Source: Azospirillum sp.
GTDB taxonomy: Bacteria > Pseudomonadota > Alphaproteobacteria > Azospirillales > Azospirillaceae
Length of the DNA: 49,688 bases
Direction: 5' to 3'
Assembly (NCBI GenBank): GCA_016124535.1
Contig: WGNK01000035.1
Span: 1-49,688, forward strand
The position numbers were made by a program, and so were the translations under genes. The notes below the pieces were generated by a model, which saw only the letters and a list, made by a program, of their open reading frames with translations, searched no databases and was not told the origin of the DNA. Of the stretch, positions 18,389 through 26,398 are shown piece after piece (within the stretch, counting starts at the first letter, position 1; every line of letters starts with the position of its first letter).

Positions 18389-18924
18389 GGTCTGTCCACC
18401 GGCGCCGCTTCGCCGTCGGTTTCGCCGGGCGGATCGATCGCGATCCGGCCACCGGCGACATCGACCACCGGCACCGCCTTGCCGGTGAACGGCACCAGCA
18501 AGGGCGGGGCATCGGCGCCGATGATCTCGATCATGGTGCCGGCGCCGAAGTCATGAACTGCGGTGACCTTGCCCAGCAGCTTGCCATCGAGGGTCTCGGC
18601 CCGCAGCCCGATCAGGTCGGTATGGTAGTACTCGTCCTCCGCCGGCTCGGGCAGGGCCGAACGTTCGACAAACAGATCGGTCCCGCGCAGGGCAAGTGCG
18701 GTGTCCCGATCGTCGATGCCGTCGATCCGCGCGAGCCAATGCTCCTTGATCCGCGACAGCAGGCTGATCGTGAAGTGGCGGCGGCCCAGGCGGTCACTGA
18801 GCGGACCGTACTCGACCACCGCTTCGGGGGCTTCGGTGTAGCTCTTGAGCTTGACGGCACCGCGTACGCCATGGACGCCGATGATGCGGCCGACGCAGAC
18901 CAGACCGGAGTGTCGTTCGACCAT
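18385..18924 (-). CDS. rimM: Ribosome maturation factor RimM
   Basis: This 179-residue protein assists 30S head assembly, binding S19. The start was placed at the ATG at 18924 ([22 protein letters not shown]), giving the normal family length; an in-frame TTG five codons upstream is an alternative, and neither has a clear ribosome site. The RimM barrel (residues about 8-95) and the PRC-barrel ([21 protein letters not shown], then GTMIEI) are both complete. It overlaps trmD by 4 nt. Confidence 0.95.
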   Translation of the reverse strand: MVERHSGLVCVGRIIGVHGVRGAVKLKSYTEAPEAVVEYGPLSDRLGRRHFTISLLSRIKEHWLARIDGIDDRDTALALRGTDLFVERSALPEPAEDEYYHTDLIGLRAETLDGKLLGKVTAVHDFGAGTMIEIIGADAPPLLVPFTGKAVPVVDVAGGRIAIDPPGETDGEAAPVDRP

Positions 18925-18980
18925 GACAGGCTCGATCAAGCGGCGATGTTCGGTCTCGAAGCTTGGCAAATCGGCGGTGT

Positions 18981-19316
18981 TCAGCCGCCCGCCGCCGCTT
19001 TGGCGCGTTCCTGGGCCTTGGCTTTGGGCGCCGACTGCTTGGGCGTTTCGCGCTGCTCCGGCATCGGCATCAACTCGGCACGGCCAAAGAACAGGGCGAC
19101 GCGATCGGTCGGCTGGGCGCCCACCGACAGCCAATGCTTGGCGCGGTCGGCGTTGATCTGCAGGCGCTGGGGATGGTCCTTTTCCAGCATCGGGTTATAG
19201 GTGCCGATCTTTTCGATGAAACGGCCATCGCGCGGACTGCGGGCGTCGGCGATTACGATGCTGTAGAACGGGCGCTTCTTGGCGCCGCCGCGGGCCAGAC
19301 GAATCTTCAGGGACAT
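18981..19316 (-). CDS. rpsP: 30S ribosomal protein S16
   Basis: This 111-residue protein begins [21 protein letters not shown], the standard S16 N terminus, and contains IGTYNP and [16 protein letters not shown]. The ATG is preceded by AAGGAAGAG. The C terminus is an Ala/Lys-rich tail common in alphaproteobacterial S16. First gene of the rpsP-rimM-trmD-rplS operon. Confidence 0.98.
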   Translation of the reverse strand: MSLKIRLARGGAKKRPFYSIVIADARSPRDGRFIEKIGTYNPMLEKDHPQRLQINADRAKHWLSVGAQPTDRVALFFGRAELMPMPEQRETPKQSAPKAKAQERAKAAAGG

Positions 19317-19371
19317 TTTGCGGGACTCTTCCTTGGGTTCAGTGTCGATTGCGGGGGTGTCGATTGGGCGG

Positions 19372-19743
19372 TCAGGTCGGCTTGTGGTGGCACGCCTCGA
19401 TCTTGTTGCCGTCGGGGTCGACGACGAAGGCGCCGTAGTAATGGGTATGGTATTTCGGACGCAAGCCCGGCGCACCGTTGTCCAGGCCGCCATTGGCCAG
19501 CGCCGCCTGGTAGAACCGATCGACCGCGGCCCGGTCGGGGGCGCTGAACGCGATGTGGACGCCGGCGCCGGGGTCGGCCCCCTCTTCGGGGACACCCAGC
19601 CAGAATTGGCAATGCTCGCGGCCATAGCCGGCGGCATGGCCGAAATCCATCATGCGCTGGTAGCCGAGCGGCGCCAGGGCGGCGTCGTAGAACGTCTTGG
19701 CCCGTTCGATGTCGGCGACGCCGACCGAGACATGGTCGATCAT
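19372..19743 (-). CDS. VOC (glyoxalase/dioxygenase fold) family protein
   Basis: This 123-residue single-unit VOC protein has the beta-alpha-beta-beta-beta pattern twice: [23 protein letters not shown] and [21 protein letters not shown]. Candidate metal ligands are His4, the His in GVHIAFS and Glu in NKIEAC. Close relatives are annotated as glyoxalase or bleomycin-resistance-like proteins; real substrates are mostly unknown. It sits between ffh and rpsP, usually adjacent to one another in related genomes, so it may share their transcription. Confidence 0.88.
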   Translation of the reverse strand: MIDHVSVGVADIERAKTFYDAALAPLGYQRMMDFGHAAGYGREHCQFWLGVPEEGADPGAGVHIAFSAPDRAAVDRFYQAALANGGLDNGAPGLRPKYHTHYYGAFVVDPDGNKIEACHHKPT

Positions 19744-19763
19744 GGCGGTCTGTCCTCCCTCGC

Positions 19764-21128
19764 TTAGCGGCCGCGCGGCTGCTTGGGCATCAGGGCGCCC
19801 AGGCCATGGCGGGCCAAGCCCTTCTGCCCCAGCTTCTTGGCCTGTTTCATCATCGCCTGCATGTCCTGGAACTGCTTCAGCAGCTTGTTCACTTCCTGGA
19901 CCGAGGTGCCCGAACCGGCGGCGATGCGGCGACGGCGCGACGCGTTCAGCAGCTTCACGTCGCGTCGTTCGGCCTTGGTCATCGACGAGATGATCGCCTC
20001 CTGGCGCTTCAGGACCTTCTCGTCGATATTGGCGTCCTTCAGCTGATTTTTCAGCTTGCCGATTCCCGGCATCATGCCGAGCAGGCCCTGCATGCCGCCC
20101 ATCTTGCGAATCTGGCGGAACTGCGCGGCCATGGCGTCGAGATCGAAGGTGCCCTTCTGCATCTTCTCGGCGAGCTTTTCGGCTTCCGCCTGCTCGATCG
20201 TCTCGGCCGCCTTCTCGACCAGGCTGACCACGTCGCCCATGCCCAGGATACGGCCGGCGATGCGGTCGGGGTGGAACGCCTCCAGCGCATCGACCCGCTC
20301 GCCGACGCCGATCAGCTTGATCGGCTTGCCGGTGACCTTGCGCATCGACAGCGCCGCACCGCCGCGGGCGTCACCATCGACCCGGGTCAGCACGATGCCG
20401 GTGACCCCGACCCGGTTCTCGAAATTGGTCGCGACGGTGACCGCATCCTGGCCGGTCATCGCATCGACCACCAGCAGAGTCTCGACCGGACCGGTGGCGT
20501 CGCGGATCGCCACCACCTCGGCCATCAGCTCGTCATTGATCGCCAGGCGGCCGGCGGTATCGAGCATGACCACGTCATAGCCTTCGAGCCGCGCGGTGGT
20601 CAGCGCCCGTTTGGCGATCTCGACCGGCCCCTGGCCCGCCACGATCGCGAGCGTCGCCACCTCGACCTGCTGGCCGAGCACCGCCAGTTGCTCCTGCGCC
20701 GCCGGCCGACGGGTGTCGAGCGACGCCATCAGCACTTTCTTGCGCTCGCGGGTCTTCAGCCGCAGTGCGATCTTGGCGGTGGTGGTGGTCTTGCCCGAAC
20801 CCTGCAGGCCGACCATCAGAATCGGTACCGGCGGCGTCGCATTGAGGTTGAGCTGCGAGCCCTGGGCACCGAGCATCTCGACCAGGTGGTCATGGACGAT
20901 CTTGATCACCTGCTGGCCCGGCGTCACCGAACGCAGCACTTCCTGGCCGACCGCGCGTTCTTTGACCTCGGCGATGAAGTCCTTGACCACCGGCAAGGCG
21001 ACATCGGCCTCCAGCAACGCGATCCGGACCTCGCGCATCGCCGCGTTGACGTCGTCCTCGCTGAGCGCGCCCCGCCGGGTCAGGCGGTCGAAAATCTCAC
21101 CAAGGCGCCCGCTCAAGCCGTCAAACAT
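19764..21128 (-). CDS. ffh: Signal recognition particle protein Ffh
   Basis: This 454-residue SRP54 GTPase binds 4.5S RNA and delivers nascent membrane proteins to FtsY. The start is MFDGLSGRLGEIFDRL at 21128. It has an N-domain helix bundle, G1 loop GLQGSGKTTTTAK, DTAGR, TRVDGDARGG, and a Met-rich M-domain near the C terminus with the SGTSVQEVNKLLKQF RNA-binding motif. It is the first gene of the minus-strand block and is divergent from a small YdcH-like gene. Confidence 0.97.
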   Translation of the reverse strand: MFDGLSGRLGEIFDRLTRRGALSEDDVNAAMREVRIALLEADVALPVVKDFIAEVKERAVGQEVLRSVTPGQQVIKIVHDHLVEMLGAQGSQLNLNATPPVPILMVGLQGSGKTTTTAKIALRLKTRERKKVLMASLDTRRPAAQEQLAVLGQQVEVATLAIVAGQGPVEIAKRALTTARLEGYDVVMLDTAGRLAINDELMAEVVAIRDATGPVETLLVVDAMTGQDAVTVATNFENRVGVTGIVLTRVDGDARGGAALSMRKVTGKPIKLIGVGERVDALEAFHPDRIAGRILGMGDVVSLVEKAAETIEQAEAEKLAEKMQKGTFDLDAMAAQFRQIRKMGGMQGLLGMMPGIGKLKNQLKDANIDEKVLKRQEAIISSMTKAERRDVKLLNASRRRRIAAGSGTSVQEVNKLLKQFQDMQAMMKQAKKLGQKGLARHGLGALMPKQPRGR

Positions 21129-21364
21129 AGTGCACCCAAACGACAAAACCACCAGTGCGCGACACTCGCGGACTGGCGACCCCAATAACGGCCCGGACCA
21201 TAGGCCGGTCGCACGCCGCTGTCAAACGGCGTGTCTCGGGGATTCCGCGCGGTGGATTCGGCGCGGTGATTGTCCGATGCGCGATTTTCCGGCGGCGGCA
21301 GGCGCTGCGCCGCGGTGGCGTCGCCCGGCCGCAATGGGGCGTCTGCGACACAGTTGCGAGCTTC

Positions 21365-21393
21365 TTGCTTTTGGTCGGGATTTGTTCTAGATT
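21365..21393 (+). promoter_or_regulatory. Candidate promoter of the YdcH-like gene
   Basis: TTGCTT (21365-21370) and TAGATT (21388-21393) are separated by exactly 17 nt in an AT-rich patch. The likely start near 21400 lies about 28 nt before the ATG at 21428. Confidence 0.5.
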
Positions 21394-21405
21394 AAGTTGT
21401 TGATG

Positions 21406-21418
21406 TCCCGTTTCGGGA
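21406..21418 (+). promoter_or_regulatory. Hairpin overlapping a ribosome-binding site
   Basis: TCCCG (21406-21410), TTT, CGGGA (21414-21418) form a small stem whose right arm includes the first bases of the GGGAGGAG ribosome site of the 55-residue gene. It could lower or condition translation. The stem is short, so the effect is uncertain. Confidence 0.4.
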
Positions 21419-21427
21419 GGAGTCCAG

Positions 21428-21595
21428 ATGTTGCGGGCGACCTTGTTTAATATCATTCGGCAGGAATGCCGCCAGGTTGAGAATGAGATTGCCGAGGAAG
21501 AGCGGCGGCCGAGCCCCGACCGTTCGCGCCTCACTGACCTCCAGAAAAAGGAAGTCAGCCTGCGCCGGGAGCTCGACAGCTTCCCGCATCCGTGA
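21428..21595 (+). CDS. Small YdcH/DUF465-like protein (55 aa)
   Basis: This small gene runs from ATG 21428 to TGA 21595 and encodes 55 residues. Support comes from a strong ribosome site (GGAGGAG at 21416-21422) and a well-spaced promoter. The sequence is highly charged and helical. The C-terminal part ([23 protein letters not shown]) has the spacing of the YdcH family, in which a Pro-rich turn is followed by LxxLKxxxLxLKDEL. YdcH proteins are short coiled coils of unknown function. It is followed 25 nt later by mnmA and is probably co-transcribed with it. Family placement is by pattern only. Confidence 0.72.
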   Translation: MLRATLFNIIRQECRQVENEIAEEERRPSPDRSRLTDLQKKEVSLRRELDSFPHP

Positions 21596-21620
21596 ACGGG
21601 ACGCCGATCGGCTTGAACTC

Positions 21621-22793
21621 ATGAATTCACTTGGATTTGCGCGACCCCCGGCCGATACCCGGGTGATCGTGGCGATGTCGGGCGGTGTCGACTCTTCGGT
21701 GGTTGCCGGCCTGCTTGCGGCCGAGGGCTATGATGTCGCGGGCATTACCTTGCAACTCTACGACCATGGCGCCGCGGTCGGGCGCAAGGGTGCCTGCTGC
21801 GCCGGCCAGGACATTTACGACGCCCGGACGGTGTGCGATCGACTCGGTATAGCGCATTATGTGCTCGATTACGAGGAGCGGTTCCGCCGTGCGGTGATCG
21901 AGGATTTCGCCGACAGCTACCTGGGCGGCGAGACGCCGATCCCGTGCATCCGCTGCAACCAGCGGGTCAAATTCCGCGACCTCCTGGAGACCGCCCGCGA
22001 TCTCGGTGCCGATGCCCTGGCGACCGGACATTATGTCCGCCGCATCGATACCCCGGATGGCCCCGGCCTGGCACGTGCCGCCGATCCAGCGCGTGACCAG
22101 AGCTATTTCCTGTTTGCCACCACCCGCGACCAGCTGGACTTGCTGCGCTTTCCCCTGGGCGGGCTGACCAAGCCGGAAACCAGGGCGCTCGCGGAACGGC
22201 TGGAGCTGCCGGTGGCAGCCAAGCCGGACAGCCAGGACATCTGCTTCGTGCCGACCGGCTCCTATGCCGGGGTGGTCGAAAAGTTGCGACCGAGCGCCGG
22301 GGAGCCGGGCGAGATCGTCCATGTCGACGGCCGCGTGCTCGGCCGCCACGATGGCATTATCCGCTACACGATCGGCCAGCGTCGGGGCCTGGGACTCGGC
22401 GGGCGCCGCGGCGAACCGGAGGAGCCGCTGTTCGTGGTCAGGCTCGATGCCCAGTGTCGCCGGGTGGTGGTCGGGCCGAAGTCCGCGCTGGCCTGTCAAC
22501 GGGTCGTCCTGCGGGAGGTCAATTGGCTGGGCGCCGCAGTGGCGCCGGGGCAGGGATTGGCGGTCGAGGTCAAGCTGCGCTCGGCCCAGCCCGCCGTCGT
22601 CGCGACCCTCACGCTTGGCCCCGCGGGTACCGCCGAGGTGATGCTGGCCGAGCCCGCCTATGGCGTCGCCCCCGGCCAGGCCTGTGTCGTCTACCAGGGC
22701 GACCGCATGCTGGGCGGCGGCTGGATCGCCCGCGGCGAAATCTCCGTCTCGGCTCCGACCCGTCCGGCGATCCTTGACGCGGTGCAGCAGTAA
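21621..22793 (+). CDS. mnmA: tRNA-specific 2-thiouridylase MnmA
   Basis: This 390-residue enzyme makes 2-thiouridine at the wobble base of tRNA Lys, Glu and Gln. The start is the ATG at 21621 ([10 protein letters not shown]). The PP-loop SGGVDSS (20-26) binds ATP. Cys109 (PCIRCN) and Cys208 (DICFV) are the catalytic pair. The C-terminal beta-barrel with VVVG is intact. Its 3' end holds a strong promoter-like element for the next operon. Confidence 0.97.
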   Translation: MNSLGFARPPADTRVIVAMSGGVDSSVVAGLLAAEGYDVAGITLQLYDHGAAVGRKGACCAGQDIYDARTVCDRLGIAHYVLDYEERFRRAVIEDFADSYLGGETPIPCIRCNQRVKFRDLLETARDLGADALATGHYVRRIDTPDGPGLARAADPARDQSYFLFATTRDQLDLLRFPLGGLTKPETRALAERLELPVAAKPDSQDICFVPTGSYAGVVEKLRPSAGEPGEIVHVDGRVLGRHDGIIRYTIGQRRGLGLGGRRGEPEEPLFVVRLDAQCRRVVVGPKSALACQRVVLREVNWLGAAVAPGQGLAVEVKLRSAQPAVVATLTLGPAGTAEVMLAEPAYGVAPGQACVVYQGDRMLGGGWIARGEISVSAPTRPAILDAVQQ

Positions 22794-22802
22794 CGTTATA
22801 CT
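22774..22802 (+). promoter_or_regulatory. Candidate promoter inside the mnmA 3' end (znuCB)
   Basis: TTGACG (22774-22779), a 17-nt spacer and TATACT (22797-22802) form a near-consensus promoter. It would start transcription about 25 nt before the 54-residue ORF and about 200 nt before znuC. A possible degenerate Zur half-site, GTTATAC, overlaps the -10. Confidence 0.6.
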
Positions 22803-22832
22803 GTTTCATAGATCACCGTCCGGCAGCTCCCG

Positions 22833-22997
22833 ATGTCCAGCCAAACCGAACCCATGGCCCTCGACCATGCCCTGGCCGATGCCGCCGCCACCGTCAGCCT
22901 GTTGGGCTGGGGCGCGCATCACCGGCTCATGGTGGCCCTGACCCTGGTCAGCGGACTGTGGCTGACGGTTGCCTGGGCACTCGACTGGCTGGGCTGA
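22833..22997 (+). CDS. Possible small membrane protein (54 aa)
   Basis: ATG 22833 to TGA 22997 encodes 54 residues. The second half is a single hydrophobic helix (RLMVALTLVSGLWLTVAWAL, about 31-50). It lies between a strong promoter and znuC, 13 nt before the znuC GTG start, so it would be the first gene of the znuCB transcript. There is no clear ribosome site, which lowers confidence. No family was recognised. If real it could modulate the transporter, but that is inference. Confidence 0.45.
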   Translation: MSSQTEPMALDHALADAAATVSLLGWGAHHRLMVALTLVSGLWLTVAWALDWLG

Positions 22998-23010
22998 AGC
23001 GAGGGATTTC

Positions 23011-23757
23011 GTGGCAGAGATTGTCCGTCTGGACGGCCTGACCCTGGGGTATGAGCATCACCCGGCGGTCCACCATCTGACCGGCGGCTTCGCCGAGGGC
23101 TCGCTGACCGCGGTGGTCGGTCCCAACGGTGCGGGCAAGAGCACCCTGATCAAGGGGATCATGGGGTTGCTTCGGCCCTTGAGCGGCCGGGTGTCGCGGC
23201 GCGGGCTGGTCCCCGGCGACATCGCCTGGCTGCCCCAGCAGGCAGAAATCGACCGCAGCTTTCCGATTACCGTGCTGGATACCGTGCTGCTCGGGCTGTG
23301 GCGGCGAACCGGGGGGCTGGGGGCGGTGACCCCGGCCTTGCACGCGGCGGCGCGGGATGCCTTGGCCGCGGTCGGGCTGGCGGGCTTCGAGCGGCGGGTG
23401 ATCGGTACGCTGTCGGCCGGCCAGACCCAGCGCGTGCTGTTCGCGCGGCTGCTGGTCCAGGAGTCCCGGCTGATCTTGCTTGATGAGCCGTTTGCCGCGG
23501 TCGATGCGCGGACCACCACCGATTTGCTGGCGCTGGTCCGGCGCTGGCATGACGAGGGGCGGACCGTGATCGCGGTGCTCCACGACCTCGACCAGGTGCG
23601 CCGTCACTTCCCCGACTGCCTGCTGCTGGCGCGCGAGTTGATCGGTTGGGGGCCGACCGCGGAGGTCGCCACTCCGGCTTTGCTCGCCCGCGCCCGCGCC
23701 ATGGCCGAGGCCTGGGACAACAATGCCGACTGGTGCCGGCGCGGCGCCGCCGCCTGA
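23011..23757 (+). CDS. znuC: Zinc ABC transporter ATP-binding protein
   Basis: This 248-residue ABC ATPase uses the GTG at 23011, with an AAGCGAGGG ribosome site; a longer frame upstream is less supported. Walker A is GPNGAGKST (37-45). The rest of the core is Q-loop WLPQQAEID, signature LSAGQTQRVLFARLL, Walker B LILLDEPFAAVD and switch His VLHDLDQVR. Its form matches ZnuC/MntB-type ATPases of the metal (A-I) importer class. It is separated from znuB by a hairpin repeat. The zinc rather than manganese assignment rests on the Zur-type box near znuA. Confidence 0.93.
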   Translation: MAEIVRLDGLTLGYEHHPAVHHLTGGFAEGSLTAVVGPNGAGKSTLIKGIMGLLRPLSGRVSRRGLVPGDIAWLPQQAEIDRSFPITVLDTVLLGLWRRTGGLGAVTPALHAAARDALAAVGLAGFERRVIGTLSAGQTQRVLFARLLVQESRLILLDEPFAAVDARTTTDLLALVRRWHDEGRTVIAVLHDLDQVRRHFPDCLLLARELIGWGPTAEVATPALLARARAMAEAWDNNADWCRRGAAA

Positions 23758-23770
23758 GCAGATCATTCAG

Positions 23771-23823
23771 GGTTTCCAAAGGCCCCCGGCCTTTGGCCGG
23801 GGGATCGGGGGGCAGCGCCCCCC
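23771..23823 (+). repeat. Dispersed intergenic hairpin repeat (copy 1)
   Basis: The stretch contains TTTCCAAAGG, a C-run, GGCCTTTGG and a second GC-rich arm pair (GGGGGGC...GCGCCCCCC). CCAAAGGCC (23776-23784) and GGCCTTTGG (23788-23796) are inverted. It lies between znuC and znuB. Confidence 0.85.
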
Positions 23824-23852
23824 GGCATGACCGCACCGAGTATACTGCCCCG

Positions 23853-24731
23853 ATGACCCACCCAGTCTACGACCTGCTGTTCGCCCCGTTCGTCGATTTC
23901 GCCTTCATGCGCCGGGCGCTGGTCGCCTGCCTGGCGCTGGCGCTCGGCTGTGGACCGGTCGGCATCTTCCTGGTGCTGCGCCGGATGAGCCTGATGGCCG
24001 ACGCAATGTCCCATGCCCTGCTGCCCGGCGCCGCGCTGGGTTTCCTCGTCGCCGGGTTGTGGCTGCCGGCGATGAGCCTGGGCGGCTTCCTCGCCGGGCT
24101 GGCGGTGGCGGTGCTCGCCGGGCTGGTCGCGCGGCTGACGCCGTTGCGCGAGGATGCCAGCTTTGCCGGCTTCTACCTGATTTCGTTGGCGGCCGGGGTT
24201 CTGCTGGTGTCGCTGCGCGGCAGCAATGTCGACCTGCTTCATGTTTTGTTCGGCACCATCCTGGCGGTCGACGACCAGTCGCTGGTGCTGGTCGCGACGA
24301 TTGCCTCGGTGACGCTGGTCGTTCTGGCGGCGATTTATCGGCCGCTGGTCGCCGAGTGTTTCGACCCCAGCTTTCTCCGCGCGGTGGGCGGCGGCGGCGG
24401 CTGGGTCCATCTGGGCTTTCTGGTCCTGGTCGTACTCAACCTGGTCGCGGGCTTTCAGGCGCTGGGCACCTTGATGTCGGTTGGCCTGATGATGCTGCCG
24501 GCGGCGGCGGCGCGCTTTTGGGCGCGCGAGGTCTGGTCGCTGGCGGCGGTTGCGACCACCACCGCGTTCCTCTCGGGCTGGGTGGGGCTGTTACTGTCGT
24601 TCTACGCCAACCTGCCCTCGGGGCCGGCGATTATCCTGGTCGCCGGGGTGTTCTACCTGGCTTCGGTCGCCGGCGGTCGCCATGGCAGCCTGCGGGCGCG
24701 TTTTTTTCCCGGACGCCACCGCGAAGCCTGA
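23853..24731 (+). CDS. znuB: Zinc ABC transporter permease
   Basis: This 292-residue inner-membrane permease of the ABC-3 family starts at the ATG at 23853 (MTHPVYDLLFAPFVDFAF). About eight hydrophobic helices are visible. The family motif LRRMSLMADAMSHALLPGAALGF matches the cytoplasmic coupling region of ZnuB/TroC. It follows znuC after a hairpin repeat. Its last codons (RREA) lie within the first unit of a 31-bp tandem repeat. Confidence 0.93.
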   Translation: MTHPVYDLLFAPFVDFAFMRRALVACLALALGCGPVGIFLVLRRMSLMADAMSHALLPGAALGFLVAGLWLPAMSLGGFLAGLAVAVLAGLVARLTPLREDASFAGFYLISLAAGVLLVSLRGSNVDLLHVLFGTILAVDDQSLVLVATIASVTLVVLAAIYRPLVAECFDPSFLRAVGGGGGWVHLGFLVLVVLNLVAGFQALGTLMSVGLMMLPAAAARFWAREVWSLAAVATTTAFLSGWVGLLLSFYANLPSGPAIILVAGVFYLASVAGGRHGSLRARFFPGRHREA

Positions 24732-24807
24732 GGCGGAGCGTCGTCGTGACCGCGAAGCCTGAGGCGGAGCGTCGTCGTGACCGCGAAGCCTGAGGCGGAG
24801 CGTCGTT
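24718..24807 (+). repeat. 31-bp direct repeats at the znuB 3' end (3 copies, last partial)
   Basis: Copies of a 31-bp unit begin at 24721, 24752 and 24783, each starting GCGAAGCCTGAGGCGGAGCG. The first contains the znuB stop codon. The unit length is not a multiple of three, and all copies lie outside or at the end of the gene. They occupy the space just before the znuA promoter. Confidence 0.95.
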
Positions 24808-24816
24808 GCAAACCGC

Positions 24817-24847
24817 TTGACCGGCGGCAAAAATGTTATGTTATAAC
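24817..24847 (+). promoter_or_regulatory. Candidate znuA promoter
   Basis: TTGACC (24817-24822) and a TTATAA/GTTATA -10 (24840-24846) with a 17-18 nt spacer. The -10 lies inside the Zur-type dyad, the expected arrangement for repression by zinc-loaded Zur. Confidence 0.6.
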
Positions 24848-24848
24848 A
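24834..24848 (+). promoter_or_regulatory. Zur-type operator
   Basis: TGTTATGTTATAACA is a dyad with arms TGTTAT and ATAACA. It matches the proteobacterial Zur pattern TGTTATAnTATAACA at all but one of the arm positions. It overlaps the -10 element and lies 33-48 nt before the znuA ATG. No zur gene is in this window. Confidence 0.8.
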
Positions 24849-24881
24849 TATAGAGAAATTCACTTCGATAGAGGTCACCCA

Positions 24882-25829
24882 ATGATCGGCTTCGCGGCGA
24901 GGGGGCTCCGCCCCGACGAAACCCGCGCCCGGCCCACCCGCTTGTGGGGCGGATGGCTATTCCTGGCGAGTTTGCTGGCGCTTGCGGCACCGGCCACCGC
25001 AGTGCAGCCGGTGCCGGTGGTCGCCAGCTTCTCGATCCTGGGCGATATCGTCCACGAGATCGGCGGCGACGCCATCGCCGTCACGACGGTGGTCGGGCCG
25101 GAGGGCGATGCCCATGTCTTCGAGCCATCCCCGGCCGACGTCCGCCGGATTGCCGCAGCCCGGCTGGTGGTGGAAAACGGGCTTGGACTGGAACCGTGGC
25201 TCGCTCGTCTGCTCCAGGCGGCCGGCTATCATGGCCCGGTGGTGGTGGCCGCCGCCGGGATCAGGACGATTGCCGGCGACGAGGCGGAGCACGGTCGCGA
25301 TCCCCATGTCTGGCAGGATGCCGGCAACGTCGGCCACATGGTCGATGTCATCCTCCCGGCCCTGGTCGCGCTGGTCCCCGACCAGGGAGAGGCGCTTCGT
25401 GCCCGCGCCACCGCCTTCAAGGCGGAACTCGCCGGGCTCGACCGTGAAATTCGTGCAGCACTAGAAAAAATTCCACCACTACACCGGCGCATCGTCACAT
25501 CCCACGATGCTTTCGGCTATTACGGGCATGCCTATGGCGTGACCTTTCTGGCGCCGGCCGGCCGCAGCACCGAGGCCGAGGCCTCGGCCGGCGATGTTGC
25601 GCGCCTGATCCGCCAGATCCGCAAGGATCGCATCACCGCGGTCTTTGTCGAAAGCATCGCCAATCCGGTGCTGATCGAACAGATATCGCGCGAAACCAAG
25701 GCCCGGATCGGCGGACGGGTATTTTCCGATGCGTTGTCCGGGGCAGACGGTCCGGCGACCAGTTACCTGGCGATGATGCGCCACAATACCCGCCTGTTCG
25801 CCGAGGCGCTCGGCGGCACCGCTCCCTAA
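24882..25829 (+). CDS. znuA: Zinc ABC transporter, periplasmic binding protein
   Basis: This 315-residue cluster A-I metal-binding protein starts at ATG 24882, with GAGGT upstream. A long basic N-region is followed by the signal helix LWGGWLFLASLLALAAPATA. Candidate zinc ligands are His78 (GDAHVFEPSPADV), His142 (RDPHVWQDAGN), His208 (SHDAFGYYG) and Asp283 (FSDALSG). The His-rich loop common in ZnuA is reduced to a short charged segment (about 131-141). It has its own Zur-controlled promoter and ends at a bidirectional terminator. Confidence 0.93.
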   Translation: MIGFAARGLRPDETRARPTRLWGGWLFLASLLALAAPATAVQPVPVVASFSILGDIVHEIGGDAIAVTTVVGPEGDAHVFEPSPADVRRIAAARLVVENGLGLEPWLARLLQAAGYHGPVVVAAAGIRTIAGDEAEHGRDPHVWQDAGNVGHMVDVILPALVALVPDQGEALRARATAFKAELAGLDREIRAALEKIPPLHRRIVTSHDAFGYYGHAYGVTFLAPAGRSTEAEASAGDVARLIRQIRKDRITAVFVESIANPVLIEQISRETKARIGGRVFSDALSGADGPATSYLAMMRHNTRLFAEALGGTAP

Positions 25830-25844
25830 GGCCGACGGGAAATA

Positions 25845-25886
25845 CAATTCGGCCGCGCCCCCGATCAGGAGGACGCGGCCGAATTG
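25845..25886. terminator. Bidirectional terminator-like hairpin
   Basis: Perfect 13-bp arms CAATTCGGCCGCG (25845-25857) and CGCGGCCGAATTG (25874-25886) flank a 16-nt loop. It separates the convergent znuA and PraR-like genes. There is no long T-run, but AATT closes the stem on both sides. Confidence 0.75.
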
Positions 25887-25919
25887 CAACGGGGCGATCC
25901 GGAGGACGGACTCTGGCGC

Positions 25920-26387
25920 CTACTCGGGGGCTTCGCCGACCGCCCCGGCGACTGCCTTGGTCAGTTCGAACAGCCGCTTGCGTACGGCGGGATCGGCGAC
26001 CCGGTAATAGGCGCGGACCAGTTCCAGGGTCTCGCGCTTGGCCATCGGGTCCGGCCCGCTGGCCTCTTCCGCCGGCATCGCGGGGATCGGCAGAGGACCG
26101 CCTTCACCGATATCGTCGAAGAAAAACGATACCGGGACATCGAGAACCTGGGACAACTGCCAGAGCTTCGAGGCGCTGATCCGATTGGCGCCGCGTTCGT
26201 ATTTCTGAACCTGCTGGAACGTCAGGCCGATTGCTTCACCCAGTTTTTCCTGGCTCATGCCAAGCAGGGTGCGACGGAGCCGCACCCGTGACCCGACATG
26301 GGCATCGATCGGGTCCGGTCCATCCTTGCTGACATTACGCTTGCCCCGACGCCCCGGCCGGCGCACCTGTTCCGTCCCCTTGGCCAT
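25920..26387 (-). CDS. XRE-family regulator, PraR-like
   Basis: This 155-residue protein starts at MAKGTEQVRR (ATG at 26387, with a GAGAGGA ribosome site). After a basic leader, the segment DPIDAHVGSRVRLRRTLLGMSQEKLGEAIGL closely follows the rhizobial PraR/PhrR proteins. It is followed by the HTH (TFQQVQKYERGANRISASKLWQLSQVLDVPVSFFF). PraR-type regulators control quorum sensing and biofilm in rhizobia; that role here is inference. It lies 11 nt after mucR on the same strand, so the two are probably one transcript. Confidence 0.85.
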   Translation of the reverse strand: MAKGTEQVRRPGRRGKRNVSKDGPDPIDAHVGSRVRLRRTLLGMSQEKLGEAIGLTFQQVQKYERGANRISASKLWQLSQVLDVPVSFFFDDIGEGGPLPIPAMPAEEASGPDPMAKRETLELVRAYYRVADPAVRKRLFELTKAVAGAVGEAPE

Positions 26388-26398
26388 GTTCAATCCTC

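Noticed and set aside
22792..22810. Second Zur box upstream of znuC
   Set aside because: Only one half (GTTATA) fits. The other half matches poorly (about 9 of 15 positions relative to the znuA site), so it is not listed as an operator.
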